A DNA stretch of 64,000 bases from Cytophaga hutchinsonii ATCC 33406 (GCF_000014145.1 NC_008255.1:2372001-2436000); one strand, 5' to 3'. Positions 42,525 to 51,049 are shown, counted from the first letter of the stretch. The notes: generated by a model not told the origin, from the sequence alone. Numbers and translations: made by a program.

Positions 42525-44048
42525 TCACTTTTGTTTTATTTCTGTCCGTTCAATTACTTCCAGGTCCTTGCGCGCTGGTGCTGTCATCAGTTCTCCGGTA
42601 AAAGAAAAACGTGAACCATGACACGGACAATCCCAGGTCTTCTCCGCACCATTCCAGCATACATTACAGCTTATATGCGGACATGCAGGATTTACGGCAA
42701 ATAACTTTCCTTCTTCATTTTTATAAAGCCCTACTGAATGCCCTTCAAACCTGACCAGCTTTGCTTCATTACAGGCAAGCTCAACAGCACCTTCAATTTT
42801 TTCAAAAGCAAACTTATTTCCTATGAGCATTGCAGCAGCATCTGCACCTTCCTTAATGATATTTGAAAATCCTGCAACAGGTTTAAATCTCGAAGGACTG
42901 AACAATTGAGCATGGGCGCTTTCGCCCTTACAGATCAGGTCTGTAAGTATGCAGGATGTGAGTGTGCCATAAATCATACCATTACCCCCAAAGCCTGTAG
43001 CTACCCATACATTTGAAGGATTGCCGGGCAAATGTCCGATATAAGGCAAGCCATCTGCCGGTTCAAAATATTGTGATGACCATTTGAAAGCTACTTCATC
43101 AATTGCGTATTGTTTGCGCAGATAACTTTCAAGTTTCGTAAAACAATATTCGGTATTTTCAAGATGTCCGGTTTTATGATCTTCTCCGCCAAAAATCAGG
43201 TATTTCTTCCCGTCAACTTCCTGCGTACGGTAGTAATGGTAGGGCTCGTCGAGATCATATACCAGTGCGTCCGGATAATTATTATCCGCTAATGTTACGG
43301 CAAGTACATAACTGCGGTACGGCGCTACTTCAAAATGCAGCACATTTACACCCGGGGGAGTATGCGTTGCATATACCACATGATCTGTTTTTATTTTGCC
43401 TTTTGATGCATGTACAATTGTCCAATCCTGTTCGTGTATCACATCCGTTACCCGGCAGTTTTGAATGATGCTTCCGCCCATGCGTTCAAAAGCTTCTGCA
43501 ATTCCATATAAATATTTTGTTGCATGAATTTGCGCCTGGCCGCTTAGCCGGGCCGCTTTTTCGAAAACAGCAGGTACTGGTATCTGCTCACAAAAATCAA
43601 TGTTCACGCCGCTTAATCTGGCAGATTCAACAATTTTATCCAATTCGTTGTTTTGTTTTTTATCATGTGCAAACAGATACGCATCCTTCCATTCAAAACT
43701 GCAATCAATTTCATATCCGATCACATTTTTTTCAATGAGGTTCAACGCTTTGCTTACCAATGTAAAAACAAGATCAGCATTGTTTTGTCCAAAATTATCT
43801 TTAATGGTATAATACGGTGTATCTAATAAAGTATTCAGATGTGCTGTAGTGCCACCTGTAGTTCCGAAGCCTATATTCTGCGCTTCCAGTATAACACACT
43901 TTTTGCCTTCGCGCTGCAGGCGCAGAGCAGTACTGATGCCAGTAATTCCGCCGCCTACAACAACCACATCTGCCTGTGCAGGCATGTGCCTGGATATGTG
44001 TTCCGGCATATCCTGCCATAAACTGATTAATTGTCCGTCACGTTTCAT
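42525..44048 (-). CDS. FAD-dependent oxidoreductase with C-terminal Rieske domain
   Basis: A 507-residue two-domain enzyme. The N-terminal DAO-type FAD domain has the dinucleotide motif VVVVGGGITGISTALRLQ (about 25-45) and GTTGGTTAHLN after it; ATGFGGNGMIYG near 365 closes the FAD site. The last 90 residues hold a Rieske [2Fe-2S] domain with both ligand pairs, CPH (about 452) and CPCH (about 470). This architecture is known in bacterial putative amine or glycine-oxidase-like proteins whose substrates are mostly undetermined. A TAAAACATATAACA element is found just upstream. Confidence 0.88.
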   Translation of the reverse strand: MKRDGQLISLWQDMPEHISRHMPAQADVVVVGGGITGISTALRLQREGKKCVILEAQNIGFGTTGGTTAHLNTLLDTPYYTIKDNFGQNNADLVFTLVSKALNLIEKNVIGYEIDCSFEWKDAYLFAHDKKQNNELDKIVESARLSGVNIDFCEQIPVPAVFEKAARLSGQAQIHATKYLYGIAEAFERMGGSIIQNCRVTDVIHEQDWTIVHASKGKIKTDHVVYATHTPPGVNVLHFEVAPYRSYVLAVTLADNNYPDALVYDLDEPYHYYRTQEVDGKKYLIFGGEDHKTGHLENTEYCFTKLESYLRKQYAIDEVAFKWSSQYFEPADGLPYIGHLPGNPSNVWVATGFGGNGMIYGTLTSCILTDLICKGESAHAQLFSPSRFKPVAGFSNIIKEGADAAAMLIGNKFAFEKIEGAVELACNEAKLVRFEGHSVGLYKNEEGKLFAVNPACPHISCNVCWNGAEKTWDCPCHGSRFSFTGELMTAPARKDLEVIERTEIKQK

Positions 44049-44094
44049 ACGTATACATTTGTTGTATTTGCATAGCTTAATATTCTCAAAAATT

Positions 44095-44140
44095 TAATTA
44101 AAACTACTAAGCACGTATATGAAAGTGTTATATGTTTTAA
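44095..44140 (-). promoter_or_regulatory. Partial copy of the conserved promoter element
   Basis: Minus-strand TTAAAACATATAACAC (from 44140) matches the upstream half of copies 1-3, but the downstream half is poorly conserved and only AATTTTTG resembles a -7 box. It lies 47-92 nt before the oxidoreductase ATG. Confidence 0.4.
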
Positions 44141-44182
44141 TCAATTCCTTACAAATTTACCTGATGAAAATATCCTTAAAAG

Positions 44183-44225
44183 AAAAAAAATATCCGCTCT
44201 GTAGTCTATGCTTCAGAACGGATAT
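44183..44225 (-). terminator. Intrinsic terminator after the DUF892 gene
   Basis: On the minus strand ATATCCGTTCT pairs with AGAGCGGATAT (one G-T pair), followed by a run of eight T, 24 nt past the stop at 44249. Confidence 0.8.
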
Positions 44226-44248
44226 CTACCTTTTGGTATTTATTAAGC

Positions 44249-44836
44249 TTATGCTTCTTCGTGTGCTGCTTCAATATTCACTGCACTTTCTGCAACTTCA
44301 GATAGTTTTTCATCTGCTGTTTTTTCTTCATTCAAAGTCGAACCAAGAATTTCTTTTGCTTCTGAAAGTCCTAATGTTGCTGCAAACTGACACAATGTAC
44401 CATAGCTCGCGATTTCGTAATGTTCTACTTTCTGTGCCGCAGAAATGATACCAGCATCACACATAGCACCTTCTTCACATTCTTCCATGATCTGTGTTGC
44501 TTCTTCAATCAGGCCTGCCATTGCTTCGCATTTTTTGGCTACAGCATTTTTTCCGATGATTTCAAACACCTGTTCCAAACGTGTAACATGTTGCTGTGTT
44601 TCTTCCAAATGTGATTCCAGGGCCTGGATCAATTCTTGTGAAGTAGCATGTTTAACCATTTTAGGAATGGCTTTGGTCAATGCTTTTTCAGCCCAGTAAA
44701 TATCCTTTAATTCGTCTTCAAATAATTTTTGTAACTGTGATTCCTGCATGGAACCTGTACTGTTTGTTGATTTTTGTTTGGTAGTTTTCGGAGCAGTTTT
44801 TTTTGCACCGTTTGCAGTTGTTGTTTTCTTTTCCAT
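44249..44836 (-). CDS. DUF892 (YciE/YciF-type) ferritin-like protein
   Basis: A 195-residue cytoplasmic four-helix-bundle protein of the YciF family, which is induced by stress in other bacteria. A Lys/Thr-rich N-terminal tail (1-28) precedes the domain: LFEDELKDIYWAEKALTKAIPKM, LESHLEETQQHVTRLEQVF, then EHYEIASYGTLCQFAATLG, with Glu and His at metal-binding positions typical of the fold. It probably shares a transcript with the small lipoprotein gene at 44872 and the general-stress-like gene at 45105. Iron handling is inferred from the fold. Confidence 0.88.
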   Translation of the reverse strand: MEKKTTTANGAKKTAPKTTKQKSTNSTGSMQESQLQKLFEDELKDIYWAEKALTKAIPKMVKHATSQELIQALESHLEETQQHVTRLEQVFEIIGKNAVAKKCEAMAGLIEEATQIMEECEEGAMCDAGIISAAQKVEHYEIASYGTLCQFAATLGLSEAKEILGSTLNEEKTADEKLSEVAESAVNIEAAHEEA

Positions 44837-44871
44837 AGTTGTAGTTTTTAGCTTTATTAAATGTTTGTTTA

Positions 44872-45045
44872 TTATTCTTTTCTTTTACTAAACCGTAACA
44901 CAATAAAAAGGATAATCGCTAAAAAAAATACCGTTAAGAAAATACCTACACTCATGCCAGCATTAAAGATCCCTCCTATTACGCTGCATGAACTGATGAA
45001 TAGAGAGGCTATAAATATGATGGTAATGGATATAATTGTTTTCAT
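44872..45045 (-). CDS. Small lipoprotein-like membrane protein (57 aa)
   Basis: MKTIISITIIFIASL... with a lipobox-like LFISSC (Cys20), then SVIGGIFNAGMSVG, a second hydrophobic helix and a basic tail RFSKRKE. The pattern (signal/lipobox, IGGIF-AG motif, TM, basic end) resembles small Bacteroidota membrane proteins seen beside stress genes, some of which carry misleading enzyme names. It lies 59 nt after the general-stress-like gene and 35 nt before the DUF892 gene, in the same direction, so the three probably form an operon. Function unknown. Confidence 0.75.
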   Translation of the reverse strand: MKTIISITIIFIASLFISSCSVIGGIFNAGMSVGIFLTVFFLAIILFIVLRFSKRKE

Positions 45046-45104
45046 AACGGTATATTTAAATGCGTGTATACTTTATATTAGTTGAAGCGTTTGAAATGCT
45101 GAAT

Positions 45105-45635
45105 TTAAGAGTGGTAAATTTCTTCACCTCTGTTTTGTTTCCAGTTGTTTTTGAAATAGTCGGCATCTTCATCATTGCGAGGGTTTACACCCAATACAAC
45201 GTTGCCTTTTTTAATACCTTCTTCGTAGATACGTGCACGTTCTTCAGGGATACCAGCACCTACAAGTGCTCCGATGATACCACCCGTTAATCCGCCCGCA
45301 CCTGCACCTGCAAGGCCTGCTGCAATCGGTCCGGCAATTACCAGACCAAGACCCGGAATTACAAGTGTTGTACCAATTGCGGCAATAATACCAGCAACAG
45401 CACCTATAGTGCCTCCGATAGCAGAACCTGCCCCCATACCAGCCGCAGCTTTCGTACCGATCTCCGTATCTTCATCTGCAAAATGCTTTTTGCGTGTATC
45501 ATCAGACATCAGTAAATGTACATCATCCTGCTTATACCCTCTTTCATGTAAAGCATTATAAGCATTTTCTGTGCTTTCACGATCACTGAACATACCTGTT
45601 AGTAATTTACGGTTGTTGTTATTTTGATTTTCCAT
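45105..45635 (-). CDS. General stress protein-like (YflT/GSP17M-type) with glycine-rich membrane segment
   Basis: A 176-residue protein. An N-terminal alpha/beta segment (about 10-60; GMFSDRESTENAYNALHERGYKQDDVHLLM) resembles the general stress protein 17M/YflT domain. A long Gly/Ala hairpin follows (65-140; GAGSAIGGTIGAVAGIIAAIG, then GLAGAGAGGLTGGIIGALVGAG) like glycine-zipper membrane segments, then a tail that reads EERARIYEEGIKKGNVVLGV. Two TGTAAG boxes precede it. Probably the first gene of the three-gene stress operon ending at 44249. Confidence 0.8.
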   Translation of the reverse strand: MENQNNNNRKLLTGMFSDRESTENAYNALHERGYKQDDVHLLMSDDTRKKHFADEDTEIGTKAAAGMGAGSAIGGTIGAVAGIIAAIGTTLVIPGLGLVIAGPIAAGLAGAGAGGLTGGIIGALVGAGIPEERARIYEEGIKKGNVVLGVNPRNDEDADYFKNNWKQNRGEEIYHS

Positions 45636-45673
45636 AGCGGTAGTTAATAAATAGTTAGTTGTTTTTTATATAA

Positions 45674-45708
45674 CGAATTTAAATCAATCTTACAGGTGAT
45701 GACTTACA
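45674..45708 (-). promoter_or_regulatory. TGTAAG boxes and -7-like box of the general-stress-like gene
   Basis: On the minus strand TGTAAG at 45708-45703 and again at 45694-45689; TAAATTCG (45681-45674), an imperfect -7 box, lies 21 nt after the first, the same distance as in the dps upstream region. Confidence 0.35.
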
Positions 45709-45814
45709 TCATGTTCTTTATTGCTTGTATGTTTACCACATAAGAAAAATATTGTATTATTGTTAATTAAAATATGAAGCGTTCACATTGCGCAAACCAA
45801 TTAATCTTTTATAC

Positions 45815-46528
45815 ATGACAGCAGCAGAAAGTATATATGCATTATATCCCTACATACAGCACGCACAATTGCTGGCACACAATGAAAAAATAAAGCAGGA
45901 CAACGTAATATTTACCTATACCGTGAGTCTGAGTTATGATGAAATTTCGCTAAGGGTTTTACATGTAGATTCCGATAATACAAAACACATACATATTCAG
46001 GTGCTGTTTGAAATAAATCAGGGAAAAATATATGTTAAAGATTTGTATCATAATTCGGGCGCAGCATTTGAATTATTAACTTCAATCAAATCAAACCCAA
46101 GCCTGCATCAGGCATCCTTTGCCCAAAACAGCGTTCCGGCCAGTTGGCTTTCCAGAGATATACTGAATAGTCTTGCTATTGCAGACCGCATTGCACAAAA
46201 AGCCATTAATCAATATGCCGGAGACGATTACCGGCCCGGCTATTACAGCCAAATAGAATGCAGCGGAACACAGCTGATACTTTCACAGATAAACCATATG
46301 AACAGCCGCTCCCTTAGTCATAAAGAAAACTACAGTCTGCGCAATCTCACGTTCACAATTCCGTTAAACGGGAAAGCGGATTCAGAAATGTTATATAATA
46401 CAGATAGAATCGGGATAATGAATATTAACTTTTCGGATCACTCTTCCGCTAATAACCGTTCAGCAGGTGATGCGGTCAAAAATCAGATCGCAGAAGAAAT
46501 ACGGTTGTATCAAAACGATGTTGAATAG
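45815..46528 (+). CDS. Hypothetical cytoplasmic protein
   Basis: A 237-residue protein from the ATG at 45815 (MTAAESIYALYPYIQ); an in-frame TTG at 45788 is less likely. No signal peptide, TM segment or recognised motif is present. The sequence mixes helices (SRDILNSLAIADRIAQKAI) and beta strands (VIFTYTVSLSYDEISLRVLHV), with a low-complexity Asn/Ser stretch near the end. Codon use is like the neighbours. Function not assigned. Confidence 0.7.
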   Translation: MTAAESIYALYPYIQHAQLLAHNEKIKQDNVIFTYTVSLSYDEISLRVLHVDSDNTKHIHIQVLFEINQGKIYVKDLYHNSGAAFELLTSIKSNPSLHQASFAQNSVPASWLSRDILNSLAIADRIAQKAINQYAGDDYRPGYYSQIECSGTQLILSQINHMNSRSLSHKENYSLRNLTFTIPLNGKADSEMLYNTDRIGIMNINFSDHSSANNRSAGDAVKNQIAEEIRLYQNDVE

Positions 46529-46554
46529 GGTTTGTAAAAAGAACTAAATTTTAT

Positions 46555-46740
46555 TTATGCGGCATCGTTCATTGTGCGTATCAGACCCATTCCGGAAAGG
46601 AAAAAAACGAATCCTAATACACCATATATAATCATAGGCTTAACCGGACTTCCTGTTCCTGAAAATAAAATAGCCGTATAGATTAAAAAACCTACGCCTA
46701 AAACAGTTAATGCTGCGCCGAATATTCGTTTAATGTTCAT
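46555..46740 (-). CDS. Small two-TM membrane protein (61 aa)
   Basis: MNIKRIFGAALTVLGVGFLI... with two hydrophobic helices (about 7-27 and 35-55), a short Pro/Gly loop (GTGSPVKP) and the tail RTMNDAA. It has a TGTAAC/-7 pair upstream at normal distance, supporting a real gene. Function unknown. Confidence 0.75.
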   Translation of the reverse strand: MNIKRIFGAALTVLGVGFLIYTAILFSGTGSPVKPMIIYGVLGFVFFLSGMGLIRTMNDAA

Positions 46741-46753
46741 ATGCTTTTTTTAT

Positions 46754-46796
46754 CAAAGATCCATGTTCCTTCATGTAAATGATTACACCCGTTACA
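46754..46796 (-). promoter_or_regulatory. TGTAAC box and -7-like box of the 61-aa membrane protein
   Basis: Minus-strand TGTAAC (46796-46791) is 29 nt before GATCTTTG (46761-46754), which is 14 nt before the ATG at 46740. The same 29-nt distance is seen at 48001-48043. Confidence 0.4.
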
Positions 46797-46853
46797 CAAA
46801 AAGTTATAGGATTCCCACAATTTCTTTTTTGTCGCAGACAGATCATAATTGAG

Positions 46854-47930
46854 TTAGCTTTTAATCTCCTGAATTTTTTCTGTTACGTTTTTCCATCCTC
46901 GATCAATAAATCGGGGTGTATTAAATCGATATCCTACGGTAATAGAGACGCTGGCGAAATTCGTTTTAATACTCGCCCCTTTTATTCGCATGATATTGAT
47001 ATCTCCGTTAAAGCTGATGCCGGCATATAAACGTTTTGAATTATAACCAAAGCCGGTTGCAGTTTCTGTATATAGATTTGCATTCGTGCGCCAGCTGCTG
47101 TATCCCTCCTCTACAGATTTATATTGATACCCTATAAAATTCCCCATGATAAAATAGTTCAGAGAAAAATAAAAACGCTTCCAGAAAACAATGTTTACAC
47201 CTGCACCCGGACCGGCTTTAAACAGCAAAGCATGAACGGAACTGATACCATAAAAGGAATCAAAGTTATATGCCTGTGCCCGCGATAAAATGGTTGAATC
47301 CGAAGAATAAATAGTAGTGTAGTTTGCACCGCCCTTCACCAGAAAACCAATACGGCTTTTAAGCTGCCTGTCCATATAGGTAAGCGGAGCATTATACGAA
47401 AATTTCCGCCAGGAAAAATTATAGATACCATTTACACCGATATTCTTATAATTCATATCGGGTCGTACATAATAGCTTCCGGTATCTGAATCATAAGAAG
47501 ACACGTTACTGTCATAATAACCTTTATAGCGACGGTATTCCGCAGCAAGCGTTATACGAGGCTTACGTATACGCAGCGTAATGCCTGTACTCGCAGACCT
47601 ACCCTTACGTGAATCTTCGGTTGGACCAAAAGGTGTTTTAAATGCATATTGAATATAAATTGACCGGTAAGAAAATGTCAAGCCAAGCAGGTCAGAAAAA
47701 TTTCCTCTAAAATCACTTTTATATCTATCCTGTGCACTGTTAACCGGATCAACAACAATCTGCATTAATGGTGATGCTGTGTAAATACCCAAGCTGATGT
47801 ATTTCGGATAAGTCATAATAAAATTCGTATCCGGTACAGCTTTAGGTTTCTTTTCTTTTGTTTGATCGGCCTGAGCAAAGGATATATGATAAGAAATAAA
47901 CACCAGCAAAGATGCAGTAAGTAAACGCAT
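46854..47930 (-). CDS. DUF4421-type outer-membrane protein (copy 1)
   Basis: A 358-residue exported protein: signal peptide 1-19 (SFAQA), a Lys/Pro-rich stretch, the motif PDTNFIMTYPKYISLGIY, then a strand-rich body (YRSIYIQYAF, GVNGIYNFSWRKFSYNAPL, GFLVKGGANYTTIYSS, GYRFNTPRF) consistent with a beta-barrel. It is paralogous to the 372-residue protein at 49397, sharing the order of motifs (YNFNWKKYSYLS, GFMVKAGVYS, GYRFKAPTF there). Function unknown in the family. Confidence 0.78.
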   Translation of the reverse strand: MRLLTASLLVFISYHISFAQADQTKEKKPKAVPDTNFIMTYPKYISLGIYTASPLMQIVVDPVNSAQDRYKSDFRGNFSDLLGLTFSYRSIYIQYAFKTPFGPTEDSRKGRSASTGITLRIRKPRITLAAEYRRYKGYYDSNVSSYDSDTGSYYVRPDMNYKNIGVNGIYNFSWRKFSYNAPLTYMDRQLKSRIGFLVKGGANYTTIYSSDSTILSRAQAYNFDSFYGISSVHALLFKAGPGAGVNIVFWKRFYFSLNYFIMGNFIGYQYKSVEEGYSSWRTNANLYTETATGFGYNSKRLYAGISFNGDINIMRIKGASIKTNFASVSITVGYRFNTPRFIDRGWKNVTEKIQEIKS

Positions 47931-48000
47931 GTTTAAATGTTTTTAAATGATATATAAATTACTAAAGGAATGGTATTTTTAATAGAGCATATGGGAAACA

Positions 48001-48043
48001 TGTAACGAATATTTTTTATCATGATACAAGGCGGGTATACTTG
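48001..48043 (+). promoter_or_regulatory. TGTAAC box and -7 box
   Basis: TGTAAC (48001-48006) lies 29 nt before TATACTTG (48036-48043), a one-mismatch -7 box, 33 nt upstream of the ATG at 48077. Confidence 0.45.
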
Positions 48044-48076
48044 TTTTTACATTTGAATGCATTAAAATCTAACAGC

Positions 48077-48553
48077 ATGGACATCATAAAAACAGTATCA
48101 GCAAGTGCCGGTGGAACCAGTCTGATGAGCCTTTTCAGCTACCTGATTTCAGACAGCAAACATAAAAATTTCAGAGAGCCTGAAATACTGGGCGAATTAA
48201 TCAAACGTGTTCTTCCTGATATAAGCAAGCAGCAGGCAAACATAAGCGGTTGGATCTTACATTATGGAGTGGGCACAGTTTTTACTGCTGTTTACGATCA
48301 GATCTGGGAAAAAACCTCTGTTAAACCCAATATAAAATCCGGAGCTGTGCTTGGCGCACTCAGCGGATTAGTTGGTATAGCTGTATGGCGCGCTACCATT
48401 GCCCTGCATCCAAAACCACCTGTTAAAGACTATGATGCATATTATAAACATCTATTGCTGGCGCATATTTTTTTCGGTATTGCCGCAGCCGGGGCTTATA
48501 AAAAAACAACAGATATTCAAGGAGCACAATATGAAAAAAATCATAACGAATAA
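48077..48553 (+). CDS. Small membrane protein of unknown function
   Basis: A 158-residue protein from the ATG at 48077 (a TTG 12 codons upstream is unlikely because it lies in the promoter). Hydrophobic stretches are seen at about 12-30, 75-90 (HYGVGTVFTAVYDQIW), 100-118 (GAVLGALSGLVGIAVWRAT) and 130-150 (HLLLAHIFFGIAAAGAY). The overall pattern resembles YagU-like small membrane proteins but is not assigned. It overlaps the next gene by 23 nt. Confidence 0.72.
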   Translation: MDIIKTVSASAGGTSLMSLFSYLISDSKHKNFREPEILGELIKRVLPDISKQQANISGWILHYGVGTVFTAVYDQIWEKTSVKPNIKSGAVLGALSGLVGIAVWRATIALHPKPPVKDYDAYYKHLLLAHIFFGIAAAGAYKKTTDIQGAQYEKNHNE

Positions 48554-49187
48554 TTCACTTTCGCTGGCTTTCCTGTTGCTGTTTGTATTGGCAATTATCG
48601 GTCAAACATTTTTTGGTTTAGCTCAATATAATGAGCAACGTATAGAAGATCACGTAAATCCTGTAAGTCTGCTCCAGTATTTCAGCACCGGTCATTTTCT
48701 GGAAGCAACCTTTGAAAACTGGGAAAGCGAATTTCTGCAAATGGCATTATTTGTAATCTTTACTATTTTTCTACAGCAGAAGGGATCTTCTGAATCGAAG
48801 GATTTTCATAAGAAAGAAGATGTTGACAGAGAGCCTTCGGTACTTCGCAGACATGTACCATGGCCTGTGAAGAAAGGTGGCTGGATCTTAATCTTCTATA
48901 AACACTCACTTACCCTGGTTCTGTTAATGCTTTTTGCGCTTTCTTTTGTTGTACATTTTTATGGCAGCTTAAAAGAGGAAAACGAAAAACTTGCGCTACA
49001 TCATAAACCATTGGAAACGGTTAGTTCATTTATCGGTAGCTCTAAAATATGGTTTGAATCTTTCCAAAACTGGCAGAGCGAATTTCTTTCTGTATTTGCC
49101 ATAATCGTCCTGTCCATTTTTTTACGTCAGCAAGGCTCATCACAATCAAAACCGGTAGATGCTCCTGACAATCAGACGGGAGAATAA
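48531..49187 (+). CDS. DUF6766-type membrane protein with internal duplication
   Basis: A 218-residue four-TM protein. The ATG at 48531 is preceded by AAGGAG, the only clear Shine-Dalgarno noticed nearby, and overlaps the previous gene by 23 nt, implying coupling. The two halves repeat each other: TM, periplasmic stretch with His/Lys, then ENWESEFLQMALFVIFTIFL and QNWQSEFLSVFAIIVLSIFL followed by QKGSSESK and QQGSSQSK. Function unknown; the membrane location is clear. Confidence 0.8.
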   Translation: MKKIITNNSLSLAFLLLFVLAIIGQTFFGLAQYNEQRIEDHVNPVSLLQYFSTGHFLEATFENWESEFLQMALFVIFTIFLQQKGSSESKDFHKKEDVDREPSVLRRHVPWPVKKGGWILIFYKHSLTLVLLMLFALSFVVHFYGSLKEENEKLALHHKPLETVSSFIGSSKIWFESFQNWQSEFLSVFAIIVLSIFLRQQGSSQSKPVDAPDNQTGE

Positions 49188-49246
49188 AAATAATCAGTCC
49201 CGATTAAAAAAATGCCTTTAGGGTGTTTGAAGTTTTAAAATCCATT

Positions 49247-49269
49247 GCAGCATAATTGAAATATGCTGC
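49247..49269. terminator. Small hairpin between convergent genes
   Basis: GCAGCATA-(7 nt)-TATGCTGC, an 8-bp perfect stem 60 nt past the stop of the DUF6766-type gene; the following TATATAAAA is not a proper T-run. Confidence 0.35.
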
Positions 49270-49396
49270 TATATAAAATTCAGCTCTATTGTACGTGTAT
49301 GCCTATGCAACATCCGTTTATCACTTGCTATTTATACCACTACGCTGTTATATCTGTACACAGAACCCAGAGACTTTCTGTAATAACATAACCGGG

Positions 49397-50515
49397 CTAC
49401 ATACCGGGCGGCATGGTATCTTTATAAAACTTTTTAACAAAGGTAGGTGCCTTGAAACGGTATCCTACATCCAATCCGATATAACTGTACACGCTCGTAT
49501 ACCTGAACGTAGTTAATGCAGCTGTCCGTCCATCAATCTCATAACGCAGCGCTGCATAAAAACGTTTTGACTGATATCCAATGCTTGCAGAACCATCCAG
49601 TACCCATTGAAAGCTTGTCTCTTTATGTGCAATTCCCTCCGTTGTAAACAGACGGTTTACATACAGGTTAAGCGGAGAAAAAATCGCACAAGCCATATAA
49701 AAATGTTTTTTAATAACCAGGTTGCCGCCCGCACCGGGAGATAATTTTATATTAAACCCATTCATACGCGTAATATTATCAAACGATTCAAAATACGGCC
49801 GTTGCGGTACACTCAGCAGATTGCTGTCGCCGTAAAACTGCTGACTGTATACGCCGGCTTTTACCATAAAGCCCAAGTGACTTTTGATCTGGCTTTCCGT
49901 ATAATCAATGGTAGAGAGATAGGAATATTTTTTCCAGTTGAAATTGTAAATTCCTTCAAACTCATATTCTTTAATGATGATATCCGGCCGGTAAACAGTC
50001 TGCTGTGCCAGATCAAGTGAATTAAATGCATTGATATCTGTCATACCCTTAATTTTCATAAACCGAAACGTAAGTATATAAATAGGGCTTTTATATTTGA
50101 TTGTAGCCGTACGGTAGCGTGAGGATCCGTAACCTGGAGGATCACCTAAAGGAGGTAATAAGCTTAATGCGAAACCTGCTGTTACATGCCGGTAACTGAA
50201 CGATAAGCCGGTAATGGTTTTAACATTTGTACGCAGGTCAGATGAAGCCTGCGGCGCACCCGAAGGTTCAAGATTTGCATATATGGTTGGCGATAGTACA
50301 TGCAATGCAACCGTCATATAATTTTTCGGATACGTTTTAATATACGTTGAATCCGATGGATTGTAAGTAATTTTAATATTGGGAAAATATTTTGCGTAGA
50401 ATTTGTCGGGATGTAAAAATACATTCTCTTTCTTTTTTGTTTCCTGTGCATGGACTGCAACGACAAAAAATAGCAAAAATACTGCGGCCGTAAGCCATCT
50501 ATACATAGGTATCAA
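49397..50515 (-). CDS. DUF4421-type outer-membrane protein (copy 2)
   Basis: A 372-residue paralogue of the 46854 gene. Signal peptide 1-23 (VVAVHAQ), then KNVFLHPDKFYAKYFPNI, KTYPKNYMTVALHVLSP and the barrel-like body with GIYNFNWKKYSYLS, GFMVKAGVYSQQ and GYRFKAPTFVKKFY. The copies differ enough to suggest an old duplication, and both flank the DUF6766-type pair. Confidence 0.78.
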   Translation of the reverse strand: MIPMYRWLTAAVFLLFFVVAVHAQETKKKENVFLHPDKFYAKYFPNIKITYNPSDSTYIKTYPKNYMTVALHVLSPTIYANLEPSGAPQASSDLRTNVKTITGLSFSYRHVTAGFALSLLPPLGDPPGYGSSRYRTATIKYKSPIYILTFRFMKIKGMTDINAFNSLDLAQQTVYRPDIIIKEYEFEGIYNFNWKKYSYLSTIDYTESQIKSHLGFMVKAGVYSQQFYGDSNLLSVPQRPYFESFDNITRMNGFNIKLSPGAGGNLVIKKHFYMACAIFSPLNLYVNRLFTTEGIAHKETSFQWVLDGSASIGYQSKRFYAALRYEIDGRTAALTTFRYTSVYSYIGLDVGYRFKAPTFVKKFYKDTMPPGM

Positions 50516-50668
50516 GTTAAATAAGCATCATAATGATTGTACACCAGGCAAATATATACATTTAACCCGTTGCTCAATCAATTAAATACATGTTAGCAAT
50601 TCAGAAGACAATCTTACAGAAAGTAAGAAAATAAGGGTGTTCTGTTTTATAAGAAACACCTGTTTATC

Positions 50669-50803
50669 TCAGGCGAGATAAATAACACTAATAATGGCCG
50701 TAAAAATTATTGCAACTGTATACACCGGTGGAGAGGTAATGGTATTTCCTGCTTCACGCACAAATCGATGCAACCGAACATATCCTTTTTTATATAATCT
50801 CAT
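50669..50803 (-). CDS. Tiny single-TM protein (44 aa)
   Basis: MRLYKKGYVRLHRFVREAGN... has a strongly basic N-terminus, then SPPVYTVAIIFTAIISVIYLA as one TM helix at the very C-terminus. The Lys/Arg-rich start followed by a terminal helix and the normal stop make a real tail-anchored-like small protein plausible. Function unknown. Confidence 0.45.
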   Translation of the reverse strand: MRLYKKGYVRLHRFVREAGNTITSPPVYTVAIIFTAIISVIYLA

Positions 50804-50938
50804 TGTATTAATTACTTGAATAAACACATAGATATATACTTATTTTATTCGGATAGGGTTACATAAATACAACATACAGATGTAAGATTTTAATACTCAA
50901 CCAATATTAATATACATTTAAATGAATCAGTAATGTAC

Positions 50939-51049
50939 CTAATTCATTAGCATAATTGAAAATGCAACCATCATATATGCTGTAAAAAATAGTGCTGCAA
51001 TTCTCAATATTGGTTCGAAAATTCCGTTTGTATTTCTTTTACGTCTCAT
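50939..51049 (-). CDS. Tiny single-TM protein (36 aa)
   Basis: MRRKRNTNGIFEPILRIAAL... followed by FFTAYMMVAFSIMLMN: the same plan as the 44-residue neighbour (basic start, C-terminal helix) without being a clear sequence copy. A minus-strand TATGTAACGTTTCGTTTATA stretch resembling the stress-region boxes lies upstream at about 51110-51130. Confidence 0.42.
   Translation of the reverse strand: MRRKRNTNGIFEPILRIAALFFTAYMMVAFSIMLMN

Noticed and set aside
48399-48530. Upstream start for the DUF6766-type protein
   Set aside because: It would overlap the previous gene by over 150 nt, whereas the ATG at 48531 has AAGGAG in front and opens directly into a TM helix.
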